Source of the DNA: Dyella sp. AtDHG13
GTDB lineage: Bacteria; Pseudomonadota; Gammaproteobacteria; Xanthomonadales; Rhodanobacteraceae
NCBI RefSeq assembly: GCF_003201105.1
Contig: NZ_QICJ01000007.1
Span: forward strand, 186,001-250,000
DNA length: 64,000 nt
Direction: 5' to 3'
The position numbers were made by a program, and so were the translations under genes. Below the pieces are notes generated by a model, which saw only the letters and a list, made by a program, of their open reading frames with translations, was not told the origin of the DNA and ran no database searches. Position 1 is the stretch's first letter. Every line of letters starts with the position of its first letter. Below are positions 22,887-30,908 of the stretch, in pieces.

Positions 22887-25877
22887 TTAGAACTTGACCG
22901 TGACGCGAGCCCAGTAGTAGCGGCCCATCAGGTCGAAGTCGCTCGGGTCGGTGTTGGCGTTGAGCGTGTTGTTCGCATACAGCATGGGCGGCTGCTTGTC
23001 GAACAGGTTGTTCACGCCGAAGTCCAGACGGGTGTTGATCATGGCCAGGTTGTAGCCGACCGACACGTCGTTGTAGACCGTCGCACCGTACTTGAGGATC
23101 GAGCCCGGATTGCCGTTCGGCGCGCTGTCCAGCGGCGAGCCTTCGGCAGCGCCGTTCTGGAAGCGACCGATGTAGCGCATGCGCCACTGGGCGCTCCAGC
23201 CGCCGCCCTGCCAATCCACGAAGCCCTGTGCACGCCAGCGCGGGAACAAGCAGACGCCCACGTTGTCCGGGCAGGCCGCTGCGGCCGACGAACCATAGGC
23301 CAGCAGATGACCGGCATCCTTGTAGGTGATGCCACCCTCAGCCGCCGAACCGGTGCTCTGGTTATAGTACTTCAGGTAGGTCGCGTTGACGCCGATGTTG
23401 ATCTGGCCGAACGAGAACTGCGGCAGCTTGTAGTTCGCCGACCAGTCGATGCCCGAGGTGCTCAGGGCACCGATGTTACCCACCGGCTCCACCGTGGACT
23501 GCAGCAGCTGGCCAGCATTCGTACCCGTGCTGGGATCACGCTGGATGTACTGGCAGTACACCGTCGAACCCTGGGCACAGAGGTTCAGCAGGCTCTGCAG
23601 GCCAACCTGGGTGATAGTGTTGTTGATATTAACGCGCCAGAAGTCGATCGTGGTCGACAGGCCCGGCACGTAGGACGGGCTGTACACCAGGCCGAAGTCA
23701 TACGACTTGCCATGCTCCGGCCTGACGTTGAAACCCGCCACGCGCGCACCCTGAACGACAGCGCCGCCCTGCGAAGCACCCGGCAAGGTCAGCTGGTTCA
23801 CGAAGGAACCGTCGGTCGGGACGTTCTTACAGGCCAGGGCCAGCGGCGAACCTGCGGGAGCACCGGTGTAACCGTTACAGGGATCGGTATGGATCAGCGG
23901 AGCGTCAGAACCCGAGACGTACAGCTCGCTCAGGCTGGGAGCGCGGAACACGTCTTCCATGGTGCCGCGGAGCAACAGGTCGTCGATCGGCTTCCACTCC
24001 AGCGCGAACTTGAAGTTGTTCGTGCTACCGAAGCTGCCGATCTTCGAGTAGCGATCACCGATGGTCAGGTTCAGCGACTGCACACCCGGCAGGCCGGCAA
24101 GCACCGGAATGAACGCTTCGGCGTACACATCCTTGGTGGTGTAACCACCCTGCACCGCGCTCAAGCACTGGCTGCCCAGCGTACAGCTACCGGTGGTCGG
24201 GTCGATGGTCAGCTGCGGAGCCGGAACGGTGTGCTGGTAGTCCTTGCGATCTTCAACGCCCAGCGCAAGCTGCACGGCGCCCGCCGGCAAGCTGAACAGT
24301 TCGCCGCTAAGGCCGGCGTGCCACGTACGCTGGATGACGTAGCTGTTGGACGGAGCAGTGACGCTAGCCGCCTTGATGGCCGCGATGCTGGCCGCGGTCG
24401 AGTTGGGCTCGAACGGGTTGAACTGGCAGGCTGCCTGGCTGACGCCTGCGCTCGGCGCGCAGGTGGCGGTACCGTCGGGATTGAGCGTGGAAGCACCGGT
24501 GTACAGCTTGGTCTGATCGACTAGGCCGGCAGTGGTGGTGGTCACGCTCTGATGACCGTAGTTGAAGCCGACGTCCCAGTTCCAGTTCTTGTCCCAAACA
24601 GTGAAGTCGCCCTTGAAGCCCGTGTTGATCTGGGCGTCGGTACGGCCGGTGAACGCTTCACGCACACCGTTGGAGGTCAGACGCTGGGTGAAGGCAAGGC
24701 TGTTGTTCGTGCCATTGCCATAGCCGCCGCCCGGGTTGAAAACGTTGAACGCGTTGCCCGGATCGACCGAGGCTCCGGTGTTGGTCGTGCCATACACGGC
24801 CGGAGCCAGCTGGAAGTTGGCGGAGGTCTTCTCATAGACCGCGTTCACGTAGGCCGTGACGTGGTCACCCAGGTGATAGTCACCATTGAGGAAGCCACCC
24901 GTGCGTTCCTGCGGGGTCATGATCAGGTTGACCGACGCGTAGTTGTACTTGTCGGTGGCCGGGTTAAAGCAGTGGTAATTGGCCGAGTTGAAGGCCGTCG
25001 GGTTACCACCGGCATTCAGCGCGACGCGGTTGACCTGGCCAGGGGTAGTGCAATTGAGGCCGCCCGCCGCAGCGGTTGCCGAGTCGACCTGAATACGGCC
25101 CACCGGCGTCGCGGTCGAACCACCGATGTAGACCTGCGAACCGGACAGCGTCAACGCATTCTTGGAGAAGGCGCGGTTGGCCGACAGCACGCCATCCTGC
25201 TTGTTGTAGCTGATGCCGGCCATCAAGCTGCCCTTATCGGACGTCTGGCCGAACGTGAAGGTGTAGCCGCTCTGGTCACCGTCGTTGCGGTCGGACTCGC
25301 CGACGTTCGCGGTGAAGGTGGCACCCTGGTAGTTCTTGCGGGTGATGAAGTTCACCACGCCGCCGATGGCGTCCGAACCGTAGGTGGCCGACGCACCGGT
25401 CGGCAGCACTTCGATGCGCTCGATGGCATCGGCCGGGATGGCGTTCGGATCCTTGCTGAGCAGGCGCTGGCCGTCGATCAGGATCAGCGTGCGCTTGGAA
25501 CCCAGGCCGCGCAGGTTGATGGACGAACCGCCCGTGCCACCACCGTTGTTGACCTGCGGGTTGACGGCACCGCCGGTCATGGCGGGCAGCTGCTGGACCA
25601 GGTCGCCCAGGGTCAGCTTGCCGGTGGCCTGGATGGCGGCGCGGTCAATGGTCACGACCGGGCTGGCCGTCTCGACGTCCACGCGGCGGATCAGCGAACC
25701 GGTCACGGTGACCGTTTCGAGCGTCTTGCTCTTGGTCTGGTCGGCCGGTGCCGGCGTATTGGTCTGCGACTGCGCGTCCTGCGCGAAAGCGGCACTGCCG
25801 TAGGCGCTCGCGGCGAGCATGCCCAGCGACAGAGCCAGGCGCACGGACGTGCACAGTTTATTTTCCCCGAACTTCAT
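22887..25877 (-). CDS. TonB-dependent outer-membrane receptor
   Basis: A 996-residue outer-membrane receptor that takes up a ligand using energy from TonB-ExbBD. It has a signal peptide (residues 1-32, ending AAFAQ), a low-complexity Q/T/P stretch, a TonB-box-like ETVTVTG (~54-60), a plug domain (~65-180; INLRGLGSKRTLILIDGQRLL and PTGASATYGSDAIGGVVNF quoted in part) and a long 22-strand barrel ending in Phe (ARVTVKF). GGAGG lies about 9 nt before the start. The size and SLIRRVDVETASPV stretch are typical of the many receptors in Xanthomonadales and Caulobacterales that handle carbohydrates or peptides. The ligand is unknown; the flanking sulfotransferases and hydroxylase are its only functional context. 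Confidence 0.93.
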   Translation of the reverse strand: MKFGENKLCTSVRLALSLGMLAASAYGSAAFAQDAQSQTNTPAPADQTKSKTLETVTVTGSLIRRVDVETASPVVTIDRAAIQATGKLTLGDLVQQLPAMTGGAVNPQVNNGGGTGGSSINLRGLGSKRTLILIDGQRLLSKDPNAIPADAIERIEVLPTGASATYGSDAIGGVVNFITRKNYQGATFTANVGESDRNDGDQSGYTFTFGQTSDKGSLMAGISYNKQDGVLSANRAFSKNALTLSGSQVYIGGSTATPVGRIQVDSATAAAGGLNCTTPGQVNRVALNAGGNPTAFNSANYHCFNPATDKYNYASVNLIMTPQERTGGFLNGDYHLGDHVTAYVNAVYEKTSANFQLAPAVYGTTNTGASVDPGNAFNVFNPGGGYGNGTNNSLAFTQRLTSNGVREAFTGRTDAQINTGFKGDFTVWDKNWNWDVGFNYGHQSVTTTTAGLVDQTKLYTGASTLNPDGTATCAPSAGVSQAACQFNPFEPNSTAASIAAIKAASVTAPSNSYVIQRTWHAGLSGELFSLPAGAVQLALGVEDRKDYQHTVPAPQLTIDPTTGSCTLGSQCLSAVQGGYTTKDVYAEAFIPVLAGLPGVQSLNLTIGDRYSKIGSFGSTNNFKFALEWKPIDDLLLRGTMEDVFRAPSLSELYVSGSDAPLIHTDPCNGYTGAPAGSPLALACKNVPTDGSFVNQLTLPGASQGGAVVQGARVAGFNVRPEHGKSYDFGLVYSPSYVPGLSTTIDFWRVNINNTITQVGLQSLLNLCAQGSTVYCQYIQRDPSTGTNAGQLLQSTVEPVGNIGALSTSGIDWSANYKLPQFSFGQINIGVNATYLKYYNQSTGSAAEGGITYKDAGHLLAYGSSAAAACPDNVGVCLFPRWRAQGFVDWQGGGWSAQWRMRYIGRFQNGAAEGSPLDSAPNGNPGSILKYGATVYNDVSVGYNLAMINTRLDFGVNNLFDKQPPMLYANNTLNANTDPSDFDLMGRYYWARVTVKF

Positions 25878-26229
25878 GAGAACACCCTCCCGTTATTTAT
25901 ATTGACTGGGTTTGAAAGATTTCCCCGCCTCAAACCCGCGCCCGATTCACCCAAACATTTCAGGTGCAGACCCCTTGAAGGTATCCACAGCGCTGGGCAT
26001 TTATCACGCTTTACTTACAGATAGTCAATAAAATCTATACGGCAAGAAATTGCTATGTCGCGACAGTTATCGCACTTATTTGCGAATGAACCTGTTCGGA
26101 ATTGGAACCCCTCTGATACGCCCGCGTCCCTTGCGGAGCTCCGACCTTCGTTGCATTGCGGTGAAGCCACGGTGAAAGCGGCCTGACGTGGCATCCGGTG
26201 CTGCGCCAGACCACTGATTTCCGTGGGAT
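25878..26229. promoter_or_regulatory. Upstream region of the TonB receptor with a sigma-70-like promoter
   Basis: This 352-nt gap is clearly AT-richer than its surroundings. On the minus strand it holds TTGACT (-35, 26023-26028) and GATAAA (-10, 26000-26005) separated by 17 nt, giving a leader of roughly 115 nt before the receptor start at 25877. The rest (26040-26229) is unassigned; it lies between the receptor start and the stop of AMP nucleosidase and could hold further regulatory sites. Confidence 0.45.
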
Positions 26230-27021
26230 TCAGTCGGCGCCGCCGTCGTCCTCGAAACGCAGGTGTTTGACGCTGCGCCCCCTGCGTCGCACCAATTTCA
26301 ACGCTTCAATACCAATGCGTATGTGGCGTTCAACAAATTGCGCTGTCACGCTCTTGTCGCTTAATTCCGTCTTAACGCCCTCGGGGATCATGGGCTGGTC
26401 GGAAACCAGCAGCAGCGCGCCGCACGGGATCTTGTTGGCGAAGCCCGCCGCGAAGATGGTGGCGGTTTCCATGTCGATCGCCATGCAGCGGGTGCGCCGC
26501 AGGTATTCCTTGAAGGTGTCGTCGTGCTCCCACACCCGGCGGTTGGTGGTGTACACGGTCCCTGTCCAGTAGTCGTAGCCGAGGTCGCGGATCATGGTGG
26601 ATACGCCGCGCTGGAGCTGGAAAGCCGGCAGCGCCGGAACCTCGGGCGGCAGGTAGTCGTTAGAGGTGCCTTCCCCGCGGATGGCGGCGATGGGCAACAC
26701 CAGGTCGCCGATGGCGTTCTTCTTCTTGAGTCCGCCGCACTTGCCCAGGAACAGGGCGGCCTTGGGACGGATGGCGCTGAGCAGATCCATCACGGTGGCC
26801 GCGTTGGGGCTGCCCATGCCGAAGTTGATGAGGGTGATGCCGTCGGCGGTGGCGTTGGGCATGGGACGGTCCCGCCCCTGCACTTCCACCCCGTGCCACT
26901 CGGCGAAGAGGTCCACGTAATGCCCGAAATTGGTCAGCAGAATATGCTGGCCGAACTGCTCCACAGGCGTGCCGGTATAGCGCGGCAGCCAGTTGGAGAC
27001 GATCTCCTGCTTGTCCTTCAT
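26230..27021 (-). CDS. amn: AMP nucleosidase (short form)
   Basis: A 263-residue enzyme of the nucleoside-phosphorylase/hydrolase fold that splits AMP to adenine and ribose 5-phosphate. Visible family segments are HYVDLFAEWHGVEV, INFGMGSPNAATVMDLL (~66-82), FLGKCGGLKKKNAIGDLVLP (~92-111), and MAIDMETATIFAAGF (~183-197), whose Glu binds the ribose. LLLVSDQPMIPEGVKT is the typical AMN C-terminal motif. It lacks the N-terminal domain of the 480-residue E. coli Amn and corresponds to the short form found in many proteobacteria. It is divergent from the DegV gene across a 427-nt region. Confidence 0.85.
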   Translation of the reverse strand: MKDKQEIVSNWLPRYTGTPVEQFGQHILLTNFGHYVDLFAEWHGVEVQGRDRPMPNATADGITLINFGMGSPNAATVMDLLSAIRPKAALFLGKCGGLKKKNAIGDLVLPIAAIRGEGTSNDYLPPEVPALPAFQLQRGVSTMIRDLGYDYWTGTVYTTNRRVWEHDDTFKEYLRRTRCMAIDMETATIFAAGFANKIPCGALLLVSDQPMIPEGVKTELSDKSVTAQFVERHIRIGIEALKLVRRRGRSVKHLRFEDDGGAD

Positions 27022-27448
27022 TGAGACCCCATGAGGTCGGCGCAGCGAACGACGCCGCTGCGCGTTACCGGCGACGCCACGCCGGCACGATGCCAGATAA
27101 GTGCACCCATGATAGCGGGTGAAAGGCGTGTTCTGCGCCTTTGCGCGCCGGATTCACCTTGCGTCGCCGCTATCCACGGCGCCAAGCGGGCTCCACGTCG
27201 GGCACCCCGCCAGTCCAACCCGCCCGCACATATTATATGGACTGCCATTTGCGAGCTGCTTGGTTGCACAAGCAACCAATGGCCGCCCGGCTGCACCGTC
27301 GACGGCCAGCCCGCTCGCCACGGCCGCCCGCCCCGCGGATCGGCCCGGCACCGAAAAAGCCCGTAGCTTCATGCCCCAAGGGTCAGGGTCGGCACGTGCC
27401 GGGGTGCGTGCTATGTTGACCGCGCTAGATCACTGGGGAGTCTTCAAC
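27022..27448. promoter_or_regulatory. Intergenic region with a TGGTTGC-GCAACCA palindrome
   Basis: This 427-nt divergent gap holds an inverted repeat TGGTTGC-acaa-GCAACCA at 27261-27278 just downstream of an AT-rich ACATATTATATGG (27229-27241), which could be a -10 region for the DegV gene, so the palindrome is a candidate operator. A TTGACC at 27416-27421 lies too close to the DegV start to be its -35. The open frames in this gap have no coding character. Confidence 0.35.
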
Positions 27449-28393
27449 ATGCGGATGGGCCTGGCCATCGATGCGGCCTGCGATTTGCCGCAGGCGTTCC
27501 TGCAAGAACACAACATCGCGGTGATGCCCATCACCATCCGCATCGATGACGAAGTCTTCATGGACAACCGCAACCAGGTCGAGCTGCATCGCTTCCTGGA
27601 CCGGAACCTCGGCAACCGCAGCCATTCGGCCGAGACCATTCCCTGCTCCGTCGAGGAAGTGCAGCAGCTGTTCCTGGACAAGCTGGTGCTGGAGCAGGAC
27701 TGCGTGTTCTGCCTCACCATCACGGCCACGCGCAGCGCCATCAACGACCACGTGGTCAAGGCGAGCTTTGCGGTGCTCAAGCACTACCGCGAGGTGCGCG
27801 AGAAGAACAACCAGTCCGGCCCCTTCCTGATGCGCGTCATCGATACGCGCACGCTGTTCGCGGGGTCCGGGCCGGCCATTGTCGAAGCCGTGCGCCTGAT
27901 CGAGGCGGGCGAGCAACCCGCCGCCATCCGCGAACGGCTCACCTACATCGCCAACAACTCGTACGGCTACATGCTGCCCCGCGACCTGTACTACCTGCGG
28001 GCCCGCGCCAAGAAAAAGGGCGACCGCAGCGTGGGCCTGGTCAGCGCCATGCTCGGCTCGGCGCTGGACATCAAGCCGCTGCTGCGCGGCTATCGCGGCG
28101 AGACCGGCCCGGTGGGCAAGGTGCGCGGCTTCGAGCACGGCGCGGAAACGCTGTTCAACTACGCGGCGCAACGCGTGCGCGCCGGCCTGCTGGTGCCGGC
28201 CGTCTGCGTGAGCTACGGCGGCGATCTGGCCGAACTGGCCAAGCTCCCGGGCTATGCGGGGCTACGCACGGCATGCGACGAAAGCGGCGTGGCGCTGATG
28301 GAGGCTCCCATGAGCATCACCGGCATGGTCAACGTGGGCGAAGGCGCGGTGACGCTCGGCTTCGCCGCCGAAGAACACGTCGCCGAGTTCTGA
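27449..28393 (+). CDS. DegV family fatty-acid-binding protein
   Basis: A 314-residue DegV-type protein. Family features are ADVS-equivalent AIDAACDLPQAFLQEHNIAVMP near the N terminus (read in part), PCSVEEVQQLF (~68-78) and a mid-region FLMRVIDTRTLFAGSGPAIVEA (in part, ~126-147) that parallels the fatty-acid-binding pocket of DegV/FakB proteins. In firmicutes FakB hands fatty acids to the FakA kinase; no kinase gene is adjacent here, and the role in this organism is open. The start at 27449 has GGGGAG 8 nt upstream; ATG at 27413 is less likely. A DUF4124 protein gene follows after 25 nt. Confidence 0.8.
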   Translation: MRMGLAIDAACDLPQAFLQEHNIAVMPITIRIDDEVFMDNRNQVELHRFLDRNLGNRSHSAETIPCSVEEVQQLFLDKLVLEQDCVFCLTITATRSAINDHVVKASFAVLKHYREVREKNNQSGPFLMRVIDTRTLFAGSGPAIVEAVRLIEAGEQPAAIRERLTYIANNSYGYMLPRDLYYLRARAKKKGDRSVGLVSAMLGSALDIKPLLRGYRGETGPVGKVRGFEHGAETLFNYAAQRVRAGLLVPAVCVSYGGDLAELAKLPGYAGLRTACDESGVALMEAPMSITGMVNVGEGAVTLGFAAEEHVAEF

Positions 28394-28418
28394 GCCCCGA
28401 CCTATAGGAAGGCTTGGC

Positions 28419-29051
28419 ATGATCCGCCAGTGCTTTCTCGCCATGCTGCTCCTGCTGAGCCTGCCCACGGTGGCGGGCACGGCGTACCAGTGCACCGATG
28501 CCAGCGGCAAGCTGTCCTTCCAGGACAAGCCGTGCGGCGCCCAGCAGCGCCAGCAGGTGCTGCAGCTGGACGACTCTCAGCCCTATACGCCGGCAGCACC
28601 CGACACCGCCAGCACGGCCGCGGCCGCATTCACTCCGCCTCCGCCAGCACCGGCGCCGCCCGCATCGCCCTTGCCGACCTTGTACGCCTGCGTGCGCGCC
28701 ACCGATGGCAAGACCTACACCAGCGAGCAAGGCGATCCCCAGCCTTACCAGGTGCCCTTTGGCATCCTGGGCGCCGGCTCACTGCCGCTTTCCAAGGTGT
28801 ACGGCGGCCCAGGCGCTGCCGGCGCATCGGCGCCGGAACTCAACCACGGCCGGGTGACGCCCGGGCTTGTCGCCAACTACTACGTCTGGGTGCAGGACCA
28901 GTGCCGCGAACTGACGCGGGCGGAAACCTGCCGTTCGCTGCGCGACGCGTATGACGACAACGAGGAAAAGCTCCGGCGCGCCTTCAAGAGCGACCAACCG
29001 CCACTGGAACAGCGCGAGCAGCAATTGCGCGCACAACTGCGCAACTGCTGA
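28419..29051 (+). CDS. Secreted DUF4124-domain protein
   Basis: A 210-residue exported protein. The signal peptide (MIRQCFLAMLLLLSLPTVAGTA, read in two parts) is followed by YQCTDASGKLSFQDKPCG (~23-40), the core of the DUF4124 domain. Then come a Pro/Ala-rich linker (~55-87) and a C-terminal region with paired Cys (CVRATDG, QDQCREL, ETCRSL and a terminal NC) that could form disulfides in the periplasm. AGGAAGG lies upstream of the ATG. DUF4124 proteins are common in this order and have no known function. The stop is at the edge of a tandem repeat array. Confidence 0.8.
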   Translation: MIRQCFLAMLLLLSLPTVAGTAYQCTDASGKLSFQDKPCGAQQRQQVLQLDDSQPYTPAAPDTASTAAAAFTPPPPAPAPPASPLPTLYACVRATDGKTYTSEQGDPQPYQVPFGILGAGSLPLSKVYGGPGAAGASAPELNHGRVTPGLVANYYVWVQDQCRELTRAETCRSLRDAYDDNEEKLRRAFKSDQPPLEQREQQLRAQLRNC

Positions 29052-29080
29052 AGCGCGCTGCGCATATCTTGCGCAATGTC

Positions 29081-29757
29081 ATGCAAGTGCGCGCCACGCA
29101 ACGCCGATCGCGGGTTTTCCACAGGCTTGCCACCAGGGTTTCCCCAAACGCTGTGGAAAACATCGCGTCCAGGCGTGATGCAAAAGTGCGCACGATGATG
29201 AAAACTTCGCGCTGGCGCGCACTTGCATCACCTGTCCACAGGCTTGCCCAGCGCTCGTCCACATTTGCTGTGGAAAACAGCGCACCCATGCGTGTCGCGA
29301 AAGTGCGCACGATGATGAAACCCTCGTGCCGGCACGCACTTGCATCACCTGTCCACAGGCTTGCCCCGCCATCATCCACATTCGCTGTGGAAAACAGCAC
29401 GCGACGCATGGTGCAAAAAATGCGCAAGCTGATGAAAATCCCACACCGGCGCGCACTTGCGTTATCTGTCCACAGGCTTGCCCCTAGCCCATCCACACAG
29501 GCTGTGGAAATCCGCGCGCCGACGCTGCCGAAAAGATGCGCAGAATGCTGAAACTGTCGGCAGCACGCGTACTTGCGTCATCTATCCACAGACTTGCCAA
29601 AGGGCCATCCACATTCCTTGTGGACAACCGCCCGGCGCTGCCGCTTTTTTGCGCAGGATGCTGAAACTTTCGCGGTGGCGCGCACTTGCGTTACCTATCC
29701 ACAGGCTTGTCATGGGGACATCCACATTCGCTGTGGAAAACGTCGCGCACAGGCGCT
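29081..29757. repeat. Six-unit tandem array of a ~117-bp TCCACAG repeat
   Basis: The whole gap between two convergent genes is one array. The motif CCACAGGCTTG (or a close variant) begins at 29119, 29236, 29353, 29470, 29586 and 29699, giving periods of 117, 117, 117, 116 and 113. Each unit also carries TCCACATTCGCTGTGGA or a variant, a GTGCGCA-GATGATGAAA block and a GCGCGCACTTGCRTYA block. In unit 1, GTTTTCCACAG (29114-29124) and CTGTGGAAAAC (29151-29161) pair perfectly. Outside them ATGCAAGTGCGCGCC (29081-29095) is the exact inverse of 29214-29228. Units 5 and 6 contain CTATCCACA, one base off a DnaA box. Both strands are open in part, but there are no ribosome sites and period slippage breaks the frame, so I read it as non-coding. 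Confidence 0.92.
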
Positions 29758-29776
29758 GCCTACCGACCGCCGAAGC

Positions 29777-30559
29777 TCAGAATCCGTAGTTGAGGAAGCC
29801 GCCATCCACCGCCAGCACCTGGCCGGTGACGTAGCTCGCCGCCGGCAGGCAGAGGAAGGCGATGGCGGCGGCCACTTCCTCCGGCTCTCCGATGCGACGC
29901 AGCGGCGTGCGGTCGAGCACCTCGTCGAGGTACTCGTCGTTGGCGAGCGCGGGCTCCGAACGCTGGGTGCGGATGTACCAGGGCGCCACCGCGTTGACGC
30001 GGATGCCATCGGCCGCCCATTCCGCGGCCAGGTTGCGGGTGAGCTGATGCAAGGCTGCCTTGGTCATGCCATAGGGCGAGCCCGTGCGCACGTGCGTCAC
30101 GCCCGACACGGAGCCCACGTTCACGATGGCCGCGTTGGCGTGCTGTACCAGCTGCGGGTGCGCCAGGCGACACATCTCGAAGGCCGAGAACAGGTTCTGC
30201 TCGAAGATGGCCCGATACTCGTCCTCACGATAGGCCAGCGTCGGCGCTGGGCGGTTGCCGCCGGCATTGTTCACCAGCAACGACAGCGGCGCGCCAAGGT
30301 CGGCCACCCAATCGAACACGGCGAGGCGTTCTTCCTGCTCGCTCAAATCCGCGCCGAAGGCCAACACCTCGATGCCGGGGAAATCGTCCAGCAACTCCAC
30401 GCGCACCTGTTCCAGGTAATCGGCATCGCGCGCCACCAGCAGCAGGTTGGCGCCAAGGCCGGCCAGTTCGCGGGCGGTGGCATAGCCGATGCCCTTGCTC
30501 GCACCGGTGATCAGGGCGGTGTGTCCTTGCAGCTGCCAGGCGTCGATGCGTGCATTCAT
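29777..30559 (-). CDS. SDR oxidoreductase (tropinone-reductase-like)
   Basis: A 260-residue classical short-chain dehydrogenase. TGASKGIGYATARELAGLG (residues ~18-36) is the cofactor loop, with a basic residue pattern that suggests NADPH. LVNNAGGN (~95), the catalytic Ser in VGSVSGVT (~145) and YGMTK (~160) complete the active site, and LAVDGGFLNYGF closes the protein as in 3-oxoacyl-ACP reductase and tropinone reductase relatives. The substrate is unknown. Its stop abuts the repeat array; it is divergent from a small lipoprotein gene with about 80 nt between starts. Confidence 0.88.
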   Translation of the reverse strand: MNARIDAWQLQGHTALITGASKGIGYATARELAGLGANLLLVARDADYLEQVRVELLDDFPGIEVLAFGADLSEQEERLAVFDWVADLGAPLSLLVNNAGGNRPAPTLAYREDEYRAIFEQNLFSAFEMCRLAHPQLVQHANAAIVNVGSVSGVTHVRTGSPYGMTKAALHQLTRNLAAEWAADGIRVNAVAPWYIRTQRSEPALANDEYLDEVLDRTPLRRIGEPEEVAAAIAFLCLPAASYVTGQVLAVDGGFLNYGF

Positions 30560-30642
30560 GCGCCGAGCTTAGAGCCTGTCCACGTTCTGCGCCAAGCGCG
30601 GGCGGCTACCATGCAGCCGTCCTGACTACGGCGAGGCCCTCG

Positions 30643-30861
30643 ATGAAACGCCTGCTTCCCTTGCTTGGCCTGCTTGCCCTTACCGCCTGTTCCGGCAAGC
30701 CGCCCGCGCCCGAATCCGCGCCGGCCTCTGCCAGCACCGCGCGCGTGGCCACGCCATGGGACGACATGAAGAAGGACGAACAACGCGCCGCCAACGTGCA
30801 GAAGACCGTGGACGAGCAGGCGAAGAAGCAGCAGGAGCAGATCGACGCCGCACAGCAGTAA
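30643..30861 (+). CDS. Small lipoprotein, 72 aa
   Basis: A lipoprotein signal (MKRLLPLLGLLALTAC, lipobox LTAC) is followed by a short Pro/Ala/Ser linker and a charged helical C terminus (DDMKKDEQRAANVQKTVDEQ and more) rich in Lys, Gln and Asp, probably a coiled coil. GAGG lies upstream of the ATG at 30643. It resembles the small envelope lipoproteins widespread in Xanthomonadales; the function is unknown. The orphan ABC ATPase gene begins 47 nt downstream. Confidence 0.65.
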   Translation: MKRLLPLLGLLALTACSGKPPAPESAPASASTARVATPWDDMKKDEQRAANVQKTVDEQAKKQQEQIDAAQQ

Positions 30862-30908
30862 AACGCGGCACTTGGCAAATGGACGTCTGGACGTGCATCG
30901 TGTCCGGC

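Noticed and set aside
29069-29551. Open frames through the 117-bp array on both strands, giving a 39-residue repeat peptide
   Set aside because: 117 is divisible by three, so a repeat keeps the frame open by chance. There is no ribosome site, both strands are equally open, and the period changes to 116 and 113, which breaks the frame in the last units.
29081-29757. CRISPR array
   Set aside because: Units are about 117 bp and similar along their whole length, with no unique spacers and no cas genes nearby.
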